From IMG/VR virus record IMGVR_UViG_3300020021_000001, positions 1-46,917 of that record: a stretch of 46,917 nucleotides of DNA; one strand, written 5' to 3'. The position numbers and the translations under genes are program-made. The stretch's first letter is position 1, and each line of letters begins with the position of its first letter. Origin of the DNA: a virus. The notes beneath the pieces were generated by a model. That model searched no databases, had not been told where the DNA came from, and was given only the letters and a program-made list of their open reading frames with translations. Below, in pieces: positions 15,546 to 23,780 of the stretch.

Positions 15546-16118
15546 ATGTCTGAACCTGATGCAACTCAAATTGTGGCCGGCTCGGGGAAACTCTACGTTG
15601 CCCCACTTGGTACGGCCTTACCCATTCTTGATATGACCGGGGAATTCCCGGTTGTGTGGACTTCGTGGAGCCCAGTCGGTTACACGGATGACGGAATCGA
15701 TCTGGTCTACACGCCTTCCATCAAAGAAATCATGGTGGACGAAGAAGCCAGCCCTGTACTCGACGTGCTCACGACCGAGAAGTTTCATCTGGCCGCGAAG
15801 CTCGCCGAAGTCACTCTGGCCAATCTGAAGAACGGAATTTCGGCCTCAACTCTGGTCGATCATTCTGCCACTCTGGGTGATATCAACCTCAACGCCGGAT
15901 CGCAACCGCTCGGCTACACCATGGTAGGCGTGGAAGCTCCGGCGCCGGGCACCGATAAGACACGGCTGATCATCGTCTACAAAGCCATTACCACGACGGC
16001 GGTGAGCATGAAGATCCAGCGCAAGGACAAAGTAGTGATCCCGGTGCAGTTTGAAGCGCGAAAGATCTCAGGACAGCATCTTTTCGATATCTGGGATTTG
16101 ACCGCAGTCGCCAGCTAG
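15546..16118 (+). CDS. Major tail tube protein
   Basis: 190 residues with a strong AAAAGGAG site. Starts with QIVAGSGKLYVAPLGT and proceeds through the beta-sandwich pattern of tail tube proteins: DDGIDLVYTPSIKEIMVDEE, then TLANLKNGIS and a closing ARKISGQHLFDIWDL. It polymerises around the tape measure to form the tail. It is flanked by hairpins in the same way as the major capsid gene. Confidence 0.85.
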   Translation: MSEPDATQIVAGSGKLYVAPLGTALPILDMTGEFPVVWTSWSPVGYTDDGIDLVYTPSIKEIMVDEEASPVLDVLTTEKFHLAAKLAEVTLANLKNGISASTLVDHSATLGDINLNAGSQPLGYTMVGVEAPAPGTDKTRLIIVYKAITTTAVSMKIQRKDKVVIPVQFEARKISGQHLFDIWDLTAVAS

Positions 16119-16127
16119 GCAACCGAA

Positions 16128-16161
16128 ACTCAGGCTGTGGCTCAAACGTCATGGCCTGAGT
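16128..16161 (+). terminator. Stem-loop after the tail tube gene
   Basis: ACTCAGGC (16128-16135) and GCCTGAGT (16154-16161) form a perfect 8-bp stem with an 18-base loop, right after the tail tube stop. No U-tract follows. A 3' stabiliser or weak attenuator is likely; it mirrors the stem-loop after the capsid gene. Confidence 0.45.
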
Positions 16162-16169
16162 CAATTCTC

Positions 16170-16199
16170 GAAATTAGACCCCGTGCGGACTCCGCACAA
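16170..16199. repeat. 30-bp palindrome-bearing repeat, copy 1
   Basis: Bases 16170-16199 match 37870-37899 at 28 of 30 positions. The core GTGCGGACTCCGCAC (16183-16197) is a perfect 7-bp dyad around one base. It ends directly before the AAGAGGA ribosome site of the tail chaperone gene and could affect that gene's translation. Confidence 0.7.
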
Positions 16200-16207
16200 G
16201 AGGATGT

Positions 16208-16600
16208 ATGGCAAGAAGCGATGAGCAAAAGTTGCTAATGGCGCCGATTGAAATGACTTTCGGGCAGACCAAGTACAAAGTGCAGCCTTTGAGACTGGGT
16301 GCAGCTAGGGAATGGCGTGAGCAATTGAACGACACCATGGCACCACTCGCCGAGACCTTCCAAAGCAGCATTGTGGGCGGCGGCGCGGTCTCGCAAGGCC
16401 TGGCGCAGATGCTGCTCCAATTCCCTGACAAGATGCTGGCGCTGATTCTCGCCTACGGGCCAGATCTGCCGAAAGAAACAATCGTAGCTGAGGCAACCGA
16501 GGAGCAGCTTATTACTGCTTGGAATGAGTTACTGGCGGTTGCTTTCCCTTTTGTGGGGCCACTGGCACTGATGTTGAAGGTCATCCGTCCGACCCGATAA
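16208..16600 (+). CDS. Tail assembly chaperone G
   Basis: 130 residues, helical apart from an N-terminal beta segment (IEMTFGQTKYKVQPLRLGAAREW). It lies between tail tube and tape measure, where siphophages encode the chaperone that coats the tape measure during tail assembly. The end of the gene carries a slippery heptamer allowing a -1 shift into the downstream frame. The start at ATG 16208 follows AAGAGGA and a strong palindrome. Confidence 0.75.
   Translation: MARSDEQKLLMAPIEMTFGQTKYKVQPLRLGAAREWREQLNDTMAPLAETFQSSIVGGGAVSQGLAQMLLQFPDKMLALILAYGPDLPKETIVAEATEEQLITAWNELLAVAFPFVGPLALMLKVIRPTR
16546..16552 (+). promoter_or_regulatory. -1 ribosomal frameshift slippery site
   Basis: C CCT TTT in the zero frame fits X XXY YYZ exactly. 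After a -1 slip the frame stays open into the following gene with no stop, giving a G-T fusion of about 206 residues. Position 48 bases before the G stop is typical of siphophage tail chaperones. Confidence 0.75.
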
Positions 16601-16611
16601 CAGTATCTGAA

Positions 16612-16827
16612 GTGTTCGAAGTGGCGCTGTTTGAATGGAAATTGACGCCGGAATACATCAATTCTCAATGGACGGAAGAGAAGCTGCAGCTCATGTTCGA
16701 AGCGCGCACAAAACGACTTCAGAGAACTTTCAGCCCTCCAGTTGAGCGGCCGCCGCTGCGCAAGAGCTCGAATTCTGAGTTCTTTGCCCGTCACCATATT
16801 CGAGTGAAGGAGGTTAAACGTGGCTGA
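16612..16827 (+). CDS. Tail assembly chaperone T portion (made by -1 frameshift)
   Basis: 71 residues if started at GTG 16612, but the frame is open upstream past 16549 and the intervening translation (GTDVEGHPSDPITVSEVFE) reads like protein, so it is most probably produced as a G-T fusion by a -1 shift at 16546-16552. The sequence contains FEWKLTPEYINSQW and a basic C-terminus. In lambda-like phages the T portion binds the tube protein. Its stop overlaps the GTG of the tape measure gene. Confidence 0.75.
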   Translation: MFEVALFEWKLTPEYINSQWTEEKLQLMFEARTKRLQRTFSPPVERPPLRKSSNSEFFARHHIRVKEVKRG

Positions 16828-18994
16828 CGGAATCAGCGTTGGGGACGCCGTCTTAACTTTCTTCGGAGACACCTCCAAGCTTGATCAAAGCTTTGCCAAC
16901 GTGCGCACCAGTGCGGCGCAGACGGCTGCGGTAGTCGAAGCGACTCAGGGAACGGCGACAGCAGCAATTGCCGGGACGGGCCAGCAGGCGGAACTGCTCG
17001 GGCAGGAGATGAACAAGATTCCGCCCGTGTCGCCTATGGTGCCGGAATCTTTCGTCCCCGTAAAAGTCAATGCGCGTGAGGCGCGCGGCGAAGTTATGTT
17101 GCTGGGCGAGGCCATTGGCGTCCGACTGCCGCGACACGTTGCTGGATTCTTAGCGGAACTGCCGGGCGTAGGCCAAGCGCTCAATGCTGCTTTCGCAGTC
17201 ACGGCGGTTGGATTTCTGGCTGTCGCGTTCGTTGAGATCACGGAAAAGGTCAGTGAATTCGCGGCTGCGGTGCTCTACGGAGCGGGCGCGGCCAAAGAGA
17301 CCATGGATGCCGCGATTGCTTTAAACAAAGCCATCGTAGATTTGAACTCTCAATATCAAACTGCAAAGACTGCTGTCGAAGAGTTCGGCAAATCTCACTA
17401 CCAGCTCGCCCAAGATGCTCTAGTAAAAGCGGTCAAGGCTTCGAATGACGCGAAAGAGGCATACGAGGAACAGACTGTTGCCCTGCAAAATGCAAAAAAG
17501 GCTGCGGACGATCTGGCGAAAGAGCAATCAGCGATTACCTACTGGCAATCACTAAAGCAGGAAGCGGGAATCTACATTGACGCATTGAAAGGCGTCGTCA
17601 CCGGCTCGCTCACATTTTCTCAGGCCATCGCGAAGATGACCGATGACAATGGAATCGCGGCGCCCGCTATCGCCAAAGTCGCCGAAGAGACCAACAATCT
17701 GGCCCATGCCCAGCAGGTAGCCAAGACAGCAGCAGAGCAGGCCACGCTGGCCCGGCTGAACGCTAACGCCGCTCTGACTGCGGAAGTCAAGAGACTGATC
17801 GAACAAGAAGCCGCCGAAGACAAAGCACTGGCCGCTCAAGGCGAAATCATCAGCGCCGCAAATCTGGCCTATCGGGAACTAGGGTTTGGAGTTTCAAAAG
17901 CGGCTGATGAGATTCAGCAGATCGCGATCAAGCTATCGCCGGCTGCGCAGGAAATGCTGAAAATCGCCGCGGCCATGAAAACAACGGGCATTGAAACGCT
18001 CGATCTTCGTAACAAGATGGACGCGCAAAAAGCGGCTGTCGAAACACTAAAGGGCGCCTACACGACCGCCGGACTCAACATCCACCAGTTCCGCGATGCG
18101 CAGATTTCTGCGATTGAAGCCGAGATTGCCTATGATAAAGCGCTCGGAATTGGCACCGCGGCGCTCGAGAAGCAAGAGCAGGTATTGAAGCGCCAAAACG
18201 GTGAGGCCAACTCAACCGTCAAAAATTACGAAAAGATGACGCATGCGGACAAGACCTACGTGCAGTCCGTACAAGACGGGAATAGCAAACTGCAAGCAAG
18301 CTGGGCTGCGGGAGGCGTTGCCTTCGAAGACATGGTCGGTGACTATGCTTCTGGGTCTGATTCGATGGCTCAAGCCGTCGAGAAGATGATTGGGCGGGAA
18401 CTCGAAGCGCTGTCTGAATGGGCAATCTCGAAAGCTATTGAGCAACTAGCCGAAGGTTATGCCAACGCGATCGATGATCCAGTCAGTGCGGCTAGCCATT
18501 TTGCCTCTGCTGCTGAGTGGGGATTGCTTGGAGGAGCATCCGCGGTGGCTGGCCACATGGTAGGTAGCATGGGTTCGGGCGGTGGCGGCGCATCGTCTTC
18601 GGGTGGATCGTCAACCGGTGGCGCGGCAGCGCAATCTAGTCCCGCCACAGCTACTACAGCGCAAAGTTCAGTGCAGGTCGTAAATGTTCAGAAGGTGGCC
18701 GGTGGCGGATTAGTTAGCGGTCCAACTCTGGCAATCGTGGGTGATGCTCCTGGCGGCGGCGCGCAGAAAGAAGCCATCCTGCCGCTTAACGATTCTTCCG
18801 CCATGCAACAAATTGCTGCAGCCATAGCGAAAGCTGGAGGTTCAGGCGGTGGAGATATTCACGTTCACGTTGCCGGACTGATCTCGCCGGACAATTTGAA
18901 CAAAGTCATCAGCCAGATCAATCAGCGGGTAAAAAGCGGGAAATCCAATCTGACATCTTCGAACTCGATGCGGGTTACTAAGAGGTCTCAATGA
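16820..18994 (+). CDS. Tape measure protein
   Basis: 724 residues from GTG 16820 with an AAGGAGG ribosome site. Largely helical: coiled coil about 20-70, a hydrophobic segment about 95-140 (FLAELPGVGQALNAAF), long Ala/Glu/Lys helices to about 550, then a Gly/Ser-rich stretch (about 585-620) and a GGLVSGPTLAIVGDAPGGG ending with AILPLND, common at the C-terminus of tape measures. At roughly 0.15 nm per residue the tail would be about 110 nm. It sets tail length and may cross the host membrane during DNA entry. Confidence 0.88.
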   Translation: MADGISVGDAVLTFFGDTSKLDQSFANVRTSAAQTAAVVEATQGTATAAIAGTGQQAELLGQEMNKIPPVSPMVPESFVPVKVNAREARGEVMLLGEAIGVRLPRHVAGFLAELPGVGQALNAAFAVTAVGFLAVAFVEITEKVSEFAAAVLYGAGAAKETMDAAIALNKAIVDLNSQYQTAKTAVEEFGKSHYQLAQDALVKAVKASNDAKEAYEEQTVALQNAKKAADDLAKEQSAITYWQSLKQEAGIYIDALKGVVTGSLTFSQAIAKMTDDNGIAAPAIAKVAEETNNLAHAQQVAKTAAEQATLARLNANAALTAEVKRLIEQEAAEDKALAAQGEIISAANLAYRELGFGVSKAADEIQQIAIKLSPAAQEMLKIAAAMKTTGIETLDLRNKMDAQKAAVETLKGAYTTAGLNIHQFRDAQISAIEAEIAYDKALGIGTAALEKQEQVLKRQNGEANSTVKNYEKMTHADKTYVQSVQDGNSKLQASWAAGGVAFEDMVGDYASGSDSMAQAVEKMIGRELEALSEWAISKAIEQLAEGYANAIDDPVSAASHFASAAEWGLLGGASAVAGHMVGSMGSGGGGASSSGGSSTGGAAAQSSPATATTAQSSVQVVNVQKVAGGGLVSGPTLAIVGDAPGGGAQKEAILPLNDSSAMQQIAAAIAKAGGSGGGDIHVHVAGLISPDNLNKVISQINQRVKSGKSNLTSSNSMRVTKRSQ

Positions 18995-19404
18995 GTGTCG
19001 GAATCACGCCGCGCTTTGCCTACAATGCCGGATTGGGTATTGTCGATTTCACGCCCGCGATCCCGCCGACCAAGAAAACGCCATTCGCTCCGCTCGAGGC
19101 TACGCGCCACGATTCGATTACCAGTACCGGGCTGAAGCAGTCAGTGCTCGAGCGGATCGATGTGATGACCGTACTTTCGTTTGAAAATGTTCCAGAATCC
19201 GATATGGCCAGCTGGCGCGATTTCATGGCCTGGACTCTGGCGGGAAATCAATTTACCTATTATCCGGATTCAACCGACGAATCAACTTCGACTGAATACA
19301 CTCTCGAAAATACCGACTGGACGCCCAAATGGAATTCTCTGCAAAACTACAGCTTCACTTTCAAGATGCGGACCTATGTCGGCGGATCTGAGCACTTCTC
19401 TTGA
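18991..19404 (+). CDS. Distal tail protein candidate
   Basis: 137 residues, beta-rich, with NYSFTFKMRTYVGG at the end and a DMASWRDFMAWTLAGNQFTYY core. Genes directly after the tape measure usually encode the distal tail ring that connects tube to hub. ATGA overlap with the tape measure; stop overlaps the TTG start of the hub gene. Confidence 0.6.
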   Translation: MSVGITPRFAYNAGLGIVDFTPAIPPTKKTPFAPLEATRHDSITSTGLKQSVLERIDVMTVLSFENVPESDMASWRDFMAWTLAGNQFTYYPDSTDESTSTEYTLENTDWTPKWNSLQNYSFTFKMRTYVGGSEHFS

Positions 19405-20795
19405 TCGCAGTTCCGCCCAATTACGCGACAGCCTTACAAGCTTTCACCGCCGGGAAGATCATTTACACCGTCGAGATTGCAGGCTATGGGCGTGTGTTCT
19501 CAAATGATTCCGGTTACGGTAATGCCCCCTGGCTAGGCGCAATCGATGACATGAGTGTAACCATTGAAGACGTAGACGGCGGCGCCGACCAGATTTCCTT
19601 TGGCTTCTCCGTGCAAGATCGCGGGCAACTCATCACTGGAGATTTCCCTAGCTTCACCTTCGAAGGCAAAGCAGTCACGATCAAGACGGGCTTTCCGGGA
19701 ATGGACTACGCGGACTTTGCCGTGCTGTTCAACGGGCTGGTCGATTCGGTGTCTTCGATCAATTCGAACCTTGACTACTACTTCAACCTGCTCGACATCT
19801 CCGACGTGCTGGCCAAAGTTATCTTTCCCTTGGGGAATGACGGCAAAAATGCCCCCTCGAGCGATAATCCTCTGACCTTAAACGCTCATCCGCTGGATAT
19901 CCTGCTCAACATTCTGTTAACCGAGGTCGGGCTCGATTCCCCACTGGTCGATTCCGCCAAGATCGAAGCTTACCGCGACGGGCCCTTTGCCGGAATCCAG
20001 TTTATTTACGAAGTGAGCCAATCTCCGGCGGCGCTCGATTTCATCACAGCGCAAATCATGAAACCACTCGGAGGCTATGCATGGATAAACTCGAAGGGTC
20101 AGGTGACCGTCAACTTCTTCTACCCGCTCGCCGGCCCCGTCGCGGTGTTCAACTTCAATCCCAGCGTTTGGACCTCGATTCCCTCGGCCGATCAAATCAG
20201 CTCGAATGCTTCCAGGGACATGATCAATACGGTTCAATTTCAATTCGACAAAGACGATAGAGACTCTGGTGGAAGTGGCAATTATTTGTCGCAAGACACA
20301 GAGGAGTATGGGCCGTCCGTTTCGCTTTACGGAGTTTATGGGGAGACCGTAATTCAGGCGGACGGCCTGCGCTCAGCGTTTCAGGGCTTCTTCATTTCGA
20401 AACTTATTTCCCGTCTAATATTTCTACGCTACGGGCTGAAAACTCTTCTCATCGATTCAAACGCCGCAGACTCGCTGTGGAATTCCGTACTACTCGAGCC
20501 CGGCGATATCGTCAGTGTGACGCACGATAAAATCCCTGACCGCAAGAACGGCGTCATGGGCATCACCAACAAGCTGTTCGAAATTATCTCGAAAGCCGTT
20601 CACTTCACCACCGGCACAGTCACATATTCCATGCTCGATGCCAGCTATCTCTCAACCTTCGGATTCTTCAAGATCGCGCCGACCGGCGAAGGCGATTACA
20701 CGACAGTGAGCGCGGGCGACAAAGCCAAGTACGAATTCTTCTCGAACGACAGCGCCGAATATTCGAACGGCGACGCGGGCAACGTGCTGGGCTAA
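19401..20795 (+). CDS. Tail hub / baseplate protein
   Basis: 464 residues from TTG 19401 (TTGA overlap with the preceding stop). Begins IAVPPNYATALQAFTAGKIIYTVEIAG and contains SVTIEDVDGGADQISFGF and FNGLVDSVSSINSN, consistent with the multi-domain beta-rich tail hubs that follow distal tail proteins. The C-terminus is rich in Asp, Gly and Asn. No peptidase or lysozyme motif was seen, so a purely structural role is likely. Confidence 0.65.
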   Translation: MIAVPPNYATALQAFTAGKIIYTVEIAGYGRVFSNDSGYGNAPWLGAIDDMSVTIEDVDGGADQISFGFSVQDRGQLITGDFPSFTFEGKAVTIKTGFPGMDYADFAVLFNGLVDSVSSINSNLDYYFNLLDISDVLAKVIFPLGNDGKNAPSSDNPLTLNAHPLDILLNILLTEVGLDSPLVDSAKIEAYRDGPFAGIQFIYEVSQSPAALDFITAQIMKPLGGYAWINSKGQVTVNFFYPLAGPVAVFNFNPSVWTSIPSADQISSNASRDMINTVQFQFDKDDRDSGGSGNYLSQDTEEYGPSVSLYGVYGETVIQADGLRSAFQGFFISKLISRLIFLRYGLKTLLIDSNAADSLWNSVLLEPGDIVSVTHDKIPDRKNGVMGITNKLFEIISKAVHFTTGTVTYSMLDASYLSTFGFFKIAPTGEGDYTTVSAGDKAKYEFFSNDSAEYSNGDAGNVLG

Positions 20796-20804
20796 GTAAA
20801 TGCG

Positions 20805-22889
20805 ATGAGCAATCTGGTTCTCAATTCGATACCGGGATTCTCCGACCTCCCGGACGTGAACCTCGAAGCCGAGAGGCTTGCGCTCGGTCTCGAAGTGGCG
20901 AAGATTGCCTCGAATGCGGCCTTTGGCATGGTCCGGCTGGAAGTCTTTCAGGGCATCTACATCGATGGCGATTCTGTGACCCTGCCCGTCTCCCCGGTCG
21001 ATGAATACAACTACGCGCGCGAAGAACTTACTTATGTCTGGGCGCTTTACAACACCGACAATCAATCGTCAGGCTGGATCACCGGACCGGATTCGCTCTG
21101 GTATGCAGCATGGCTGGTCGATCAGAACACAGGCTTAGTGTCGTGTGAAGAACACTACCGAACCTCCGCCAATCCGCCCAAGTCAAACATCTCGAACGAT
21201 GGCCAGTTGCTGGTCTTCACTATCGCTCAAAGACTGAAGACCGAACTGGTGATGGACGCGATTCCGAGTTTCGATCCTATCGTCCAACCTGAACTGGCAA
21301 CTGATGCGGCATGGTCGGAGGACCGGGCACAAGCGCTGAACCACAACGCCAAATTCGGCGTGGTCTCTACCGAAGCAATCTACATGGGAGAATTCGTAAC
21401 CGGCGACACCATTCCTGAACCCGTTTCCCCGGTCGATGGATTCGTTTACGACTACAGCACGGTTGTGTTTCTGCCTTCGTGGCGCTGGACGTGTTTAGGA
21501 ACTAGATTCTCTCAGCCAGCCGTATCACTTGGGCAGCTCGGGCCCATGCAGCTTGCCATCAATGGGACCGGCGCCGTGACTTTGAATGTGAGCATGTTCA
21601 ATTCCGGCCTGACCAATGAATCGACTTTCGGCCGGATCTCGGTAGTCGCACTTTGCCAAAGGCCTTTAAACCGGCTGGTCGTGCCTGGCACTACAGCACC
21701 GTGGAAGTACACAGCGTTTCCGGTCATAGGATTTAACCCAAGCTTCCCGAACGACACCAATTATCCAACTCAGCCGCTATCCACCCTGCCGGTAGTTTTA
21801 CCGGTGGCTTTACAAGCCGGAGACACGGTCACAGTGACTGCCGTAGGCTCGGTCACCTACACGGTCGGCTCTGGCTTTACGGGCGGTCCTGACGGAATCC
21901 CCGGAACAGCCGGACCTCCCAACCCTGACGTATTACAGACTGGCGGCACAACTATCGGCAAGCCGGGATTGCTCGGGGCTTTCACGGACGATAACGGTGA
22001 AGTAATTCAAGTGGTGGGCGTGGGTTCTTCTGCGGTCCTGACCGTGCCATCCGGCGCTACACGTTTTCAAATGGGTATTGATGACACAGACTTTTTAAAC
22101 CATACCGGAAGATTCATTGCGCTGGTGGCCTGGTCGCCTTCGTCGCGCTTCCCGCTCTCCGATGATTTCACCGATCTGGATATTTACGATTTCATGCCCG
22201 GAGAAGTACTGAAAGCTTCAGACATTGCCCAACTCAGTCTGAACTGCAACGAAGCCGCGCTATCGCCAGAAGTTTTCGGCCCGTTCACCAAAGGTGACGG
22301 AGATTCGCTTTCACTTCCTGTCAGCGCGATTGATGGCTATACCTACGCCCGTTCTGAACTGGCTTACTTCTGGGAATGGTCGGACACCACGCCAACCAGT
22401 TCAGGGCATACCATGCGCCCGGCGATTCTCAGCGCGTCGATCAATAATTCGAACGGGGTTTGCAGTGTGAAAGTTTACAACCTGGTGGATGGTGGGCCGA
22501 TCACGGAGCAAGGCACAGGCTTTGCGACTATTCGCGTGACGATTCTGGCTATGAGACAACAGCAAGTTTCGTTCGGCAGTTTCACGCTGACGCAGGTAAT
22601 CGTCAACGGCTCGACCACGACTTACCTGGGCACGATCCAAGGCGGGGCAAATAATGAGTACGCTGGGCTGAGTTTCACCATCGCCGGATTCTCGAATGCC
22701 GGAAACAATGTGACCATCAAAGTCTTGAGTTCAACGGCGGCAAGTCTGGTTTGCGCGACAACGACGCAGGTCAATGAGACCACTTCGGCGACGGCGGCAA
22801 ATTCTTCGAGCACGGCGGCGCCTACAGATGCAGCTACAACGCCAGCGGATATTCCTGGAGATGGCGCGGATCAGATTAACGGGGTCTAA
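20805..22889 (+). CDS. Tail adhesin with three internal repeats
   Basis: 694 residues, almost entirely beta-strand and loop. A recognisable unit recurs three times, at about residues 47-88, 190-225 and 488-535: a GD-S/T-LPVSPVD-x-YxYARxEL-like core (GDSVTLPVSPVDEYNYA; GDTIPEPVSPVDGFVYD; GDSLSLPVSAIDGYTYA) followed by aromatic strands. This suggests three diverged copies of one domain. The C-terminus is a Ser/Thr/Ala-rich disordered tail. Likely a tail-tip or baseplate protein contacting the cell surface. Confidence 0.65.
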   Translation: MSNLVLNSIPGFSDLPDVNLEAERLALGLEVAKIASNAAFGMVRLEVFQGIYIDGDSVTLPVSPVDEYNYAREELTYVWALYNTDNQSSGWITGPDSLWYAAWLVDQNTGLVSCEEHYRTSANPPKSNISNDGQLLVFTIAQRLKTELVMDAIPSFDPIVQPELATDAAWSEDRAQALNHNAKFGVVSTEAIYMGEFVTGDTIPEPVSPVDGFVYDYSTVVFLPSWRWTCLGTRFSQPAVSLGQLGPMQLAINGTGAVTLNVSMFNSGLTNESTFGRISVVALCQRPLNRLVVPGTTAPWKYTAFPVIGFNPSFPNDTNYPTQPLSTLPVVLPVALQAGDTVTVTAVGSVTYTVGSGFTGGPDGIPGTAGPPNPDVLQTGGTTIGKPGLLGAFTDDNGEVIQVVGVGSSAVLTVPSGATRFQMGIDDTDFLNHTGRFIALVAWSPSSRFPLSDDFTDLDIYDFMPGEVLKASDIAQLSLNCNEAALSPEVFGPFTKGDGDSLSLPVSAIDGYTYARSELAYFWEWSDTTPTSSGHTMRPAILSASINNSNGVCSVKVYNLVDGGPITEQGTGFATIRVTILAMRQQQVSFGSFTLTQVIVNGSTTTYLGTIQGGANNEYAGLSFTIAGFSNAGNNVTIKVLSSTAASLVCATTTQVNETTSATAANSSSTAAPTDAATTPADIPGDGADQINGV

Positions 22890-23780
22890 ATGGCGAACAA
22901 TCCGAAAAATTATAACGACACTTCGCCAGCAATTCCTTCAGGCAAGGCCGGAGTCAAATGGCAGGCAGCTACTCCGGACGTTAACCCCGCAGTGGTTCGC
23001 GATGTCTCTGCCTATGTAGATCCTTGCACGGCAACCGCGCCTGGAGCAGTACCTACTCCTCCGAACGATGCCAGCCAGTTTCTTGACGGCACCGGAGTGT
23101 TCTCAACTCCCTCTGCGTCTCTTAGCAATCCTATGACGACGCCCGGAGATTTGATTGTCGGCGGAACTTCAGGCACACCGACGCGCTTAGGAATTGGTTC
23201 TGCCGGTCAGGTGCCAACCGTCGTTACTGGCGCAATTGCGTGGCAGACTCCGGCGGGCGGCGGTGGAGGAGCGTCACCACTGACGAACGTGGTTCTGATT
23301 CCCGCGTTTACCGGCGCCAACAATTACGGCACTCCTGGCAATTTCACGGTTTTTGGAAAACTTGCGTCAAGACTTCTCGTCCTGAATCCGACTACCTGGA
23401 AGTTCTCAATCGTTTCGGGTGCAGCAACTGGGCTTCTAGGCGCGGCTGTGGTTTATCGAACCTTGAAAGATAGCGCCACGATCATCGACTCGACGGCCGT
23501 AACCTTCTCCGGGATTTCTACCGTCTCACTGCCAGCCGCGGAAGTTTTCTCCGACTCGATTGCGCTCGCCATAGACATGATTCATGACTACTACATTGCA
23601 GTCTGGTTCGATGGCGCGGGCGGGGTTGCCTCCATCCAGAATTTCTCCACTCCGACCAATGTGCCTGGAGTGATTGGCGGGTACATCTCGGGAAACAGCA
23701 CAACGCTGACGGGCGGCGGCTCAATTCCTGCGCTGACTTCGGTCGAATGCATTCTTAGCCAGGTGGTGGCACTATCGTGA
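22890..23780 (+). CDS. Tail fibre or receptor-binding protein
   Basis: 296 residues. The N-terminus (NPKNYNDTSPAIPSGKAGV) is followed by a Pro/Thr/Gly-rich shaft with DASQFLDGTGVFSTP and a GDLIVGGTSGTPTRLGIG segment, a common phage fibre motif, and a poly-Gly hinge (AGGGGG). The C-terminal ~160 residues form a beta domain, probably the receptor-binding head. It starts immediately after the adhesin stop and ends overlapping a glycosyltransferase gene. Confidence 0.7.
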   Translation: MANNPKNYNDTSPAIPSGKAGVKWQAATPDVNPAVVRDVSAYVDPCTATAPGAVPTPPNDASQFLDGTGVFSTPSASLSNPMTTPGDLIVGGTSGTPTRLGIGSAGQVPTVVTGAIAWQTPAGGGGGASPLTNVVLIPAFTGANNYGTPGNFTVFGKLASRLLVLNPTTWKFSIVSGAATGLLGAAVVYRTLKDSATIIDSTAVTFSGISTVSLPAAEVFSDSIALAIDMIHDYYIAVWFDGAGGVASIQNFSTPTNVPGVIGGYISGNSTTLTGGGSIPALTSVECILSQVVALS

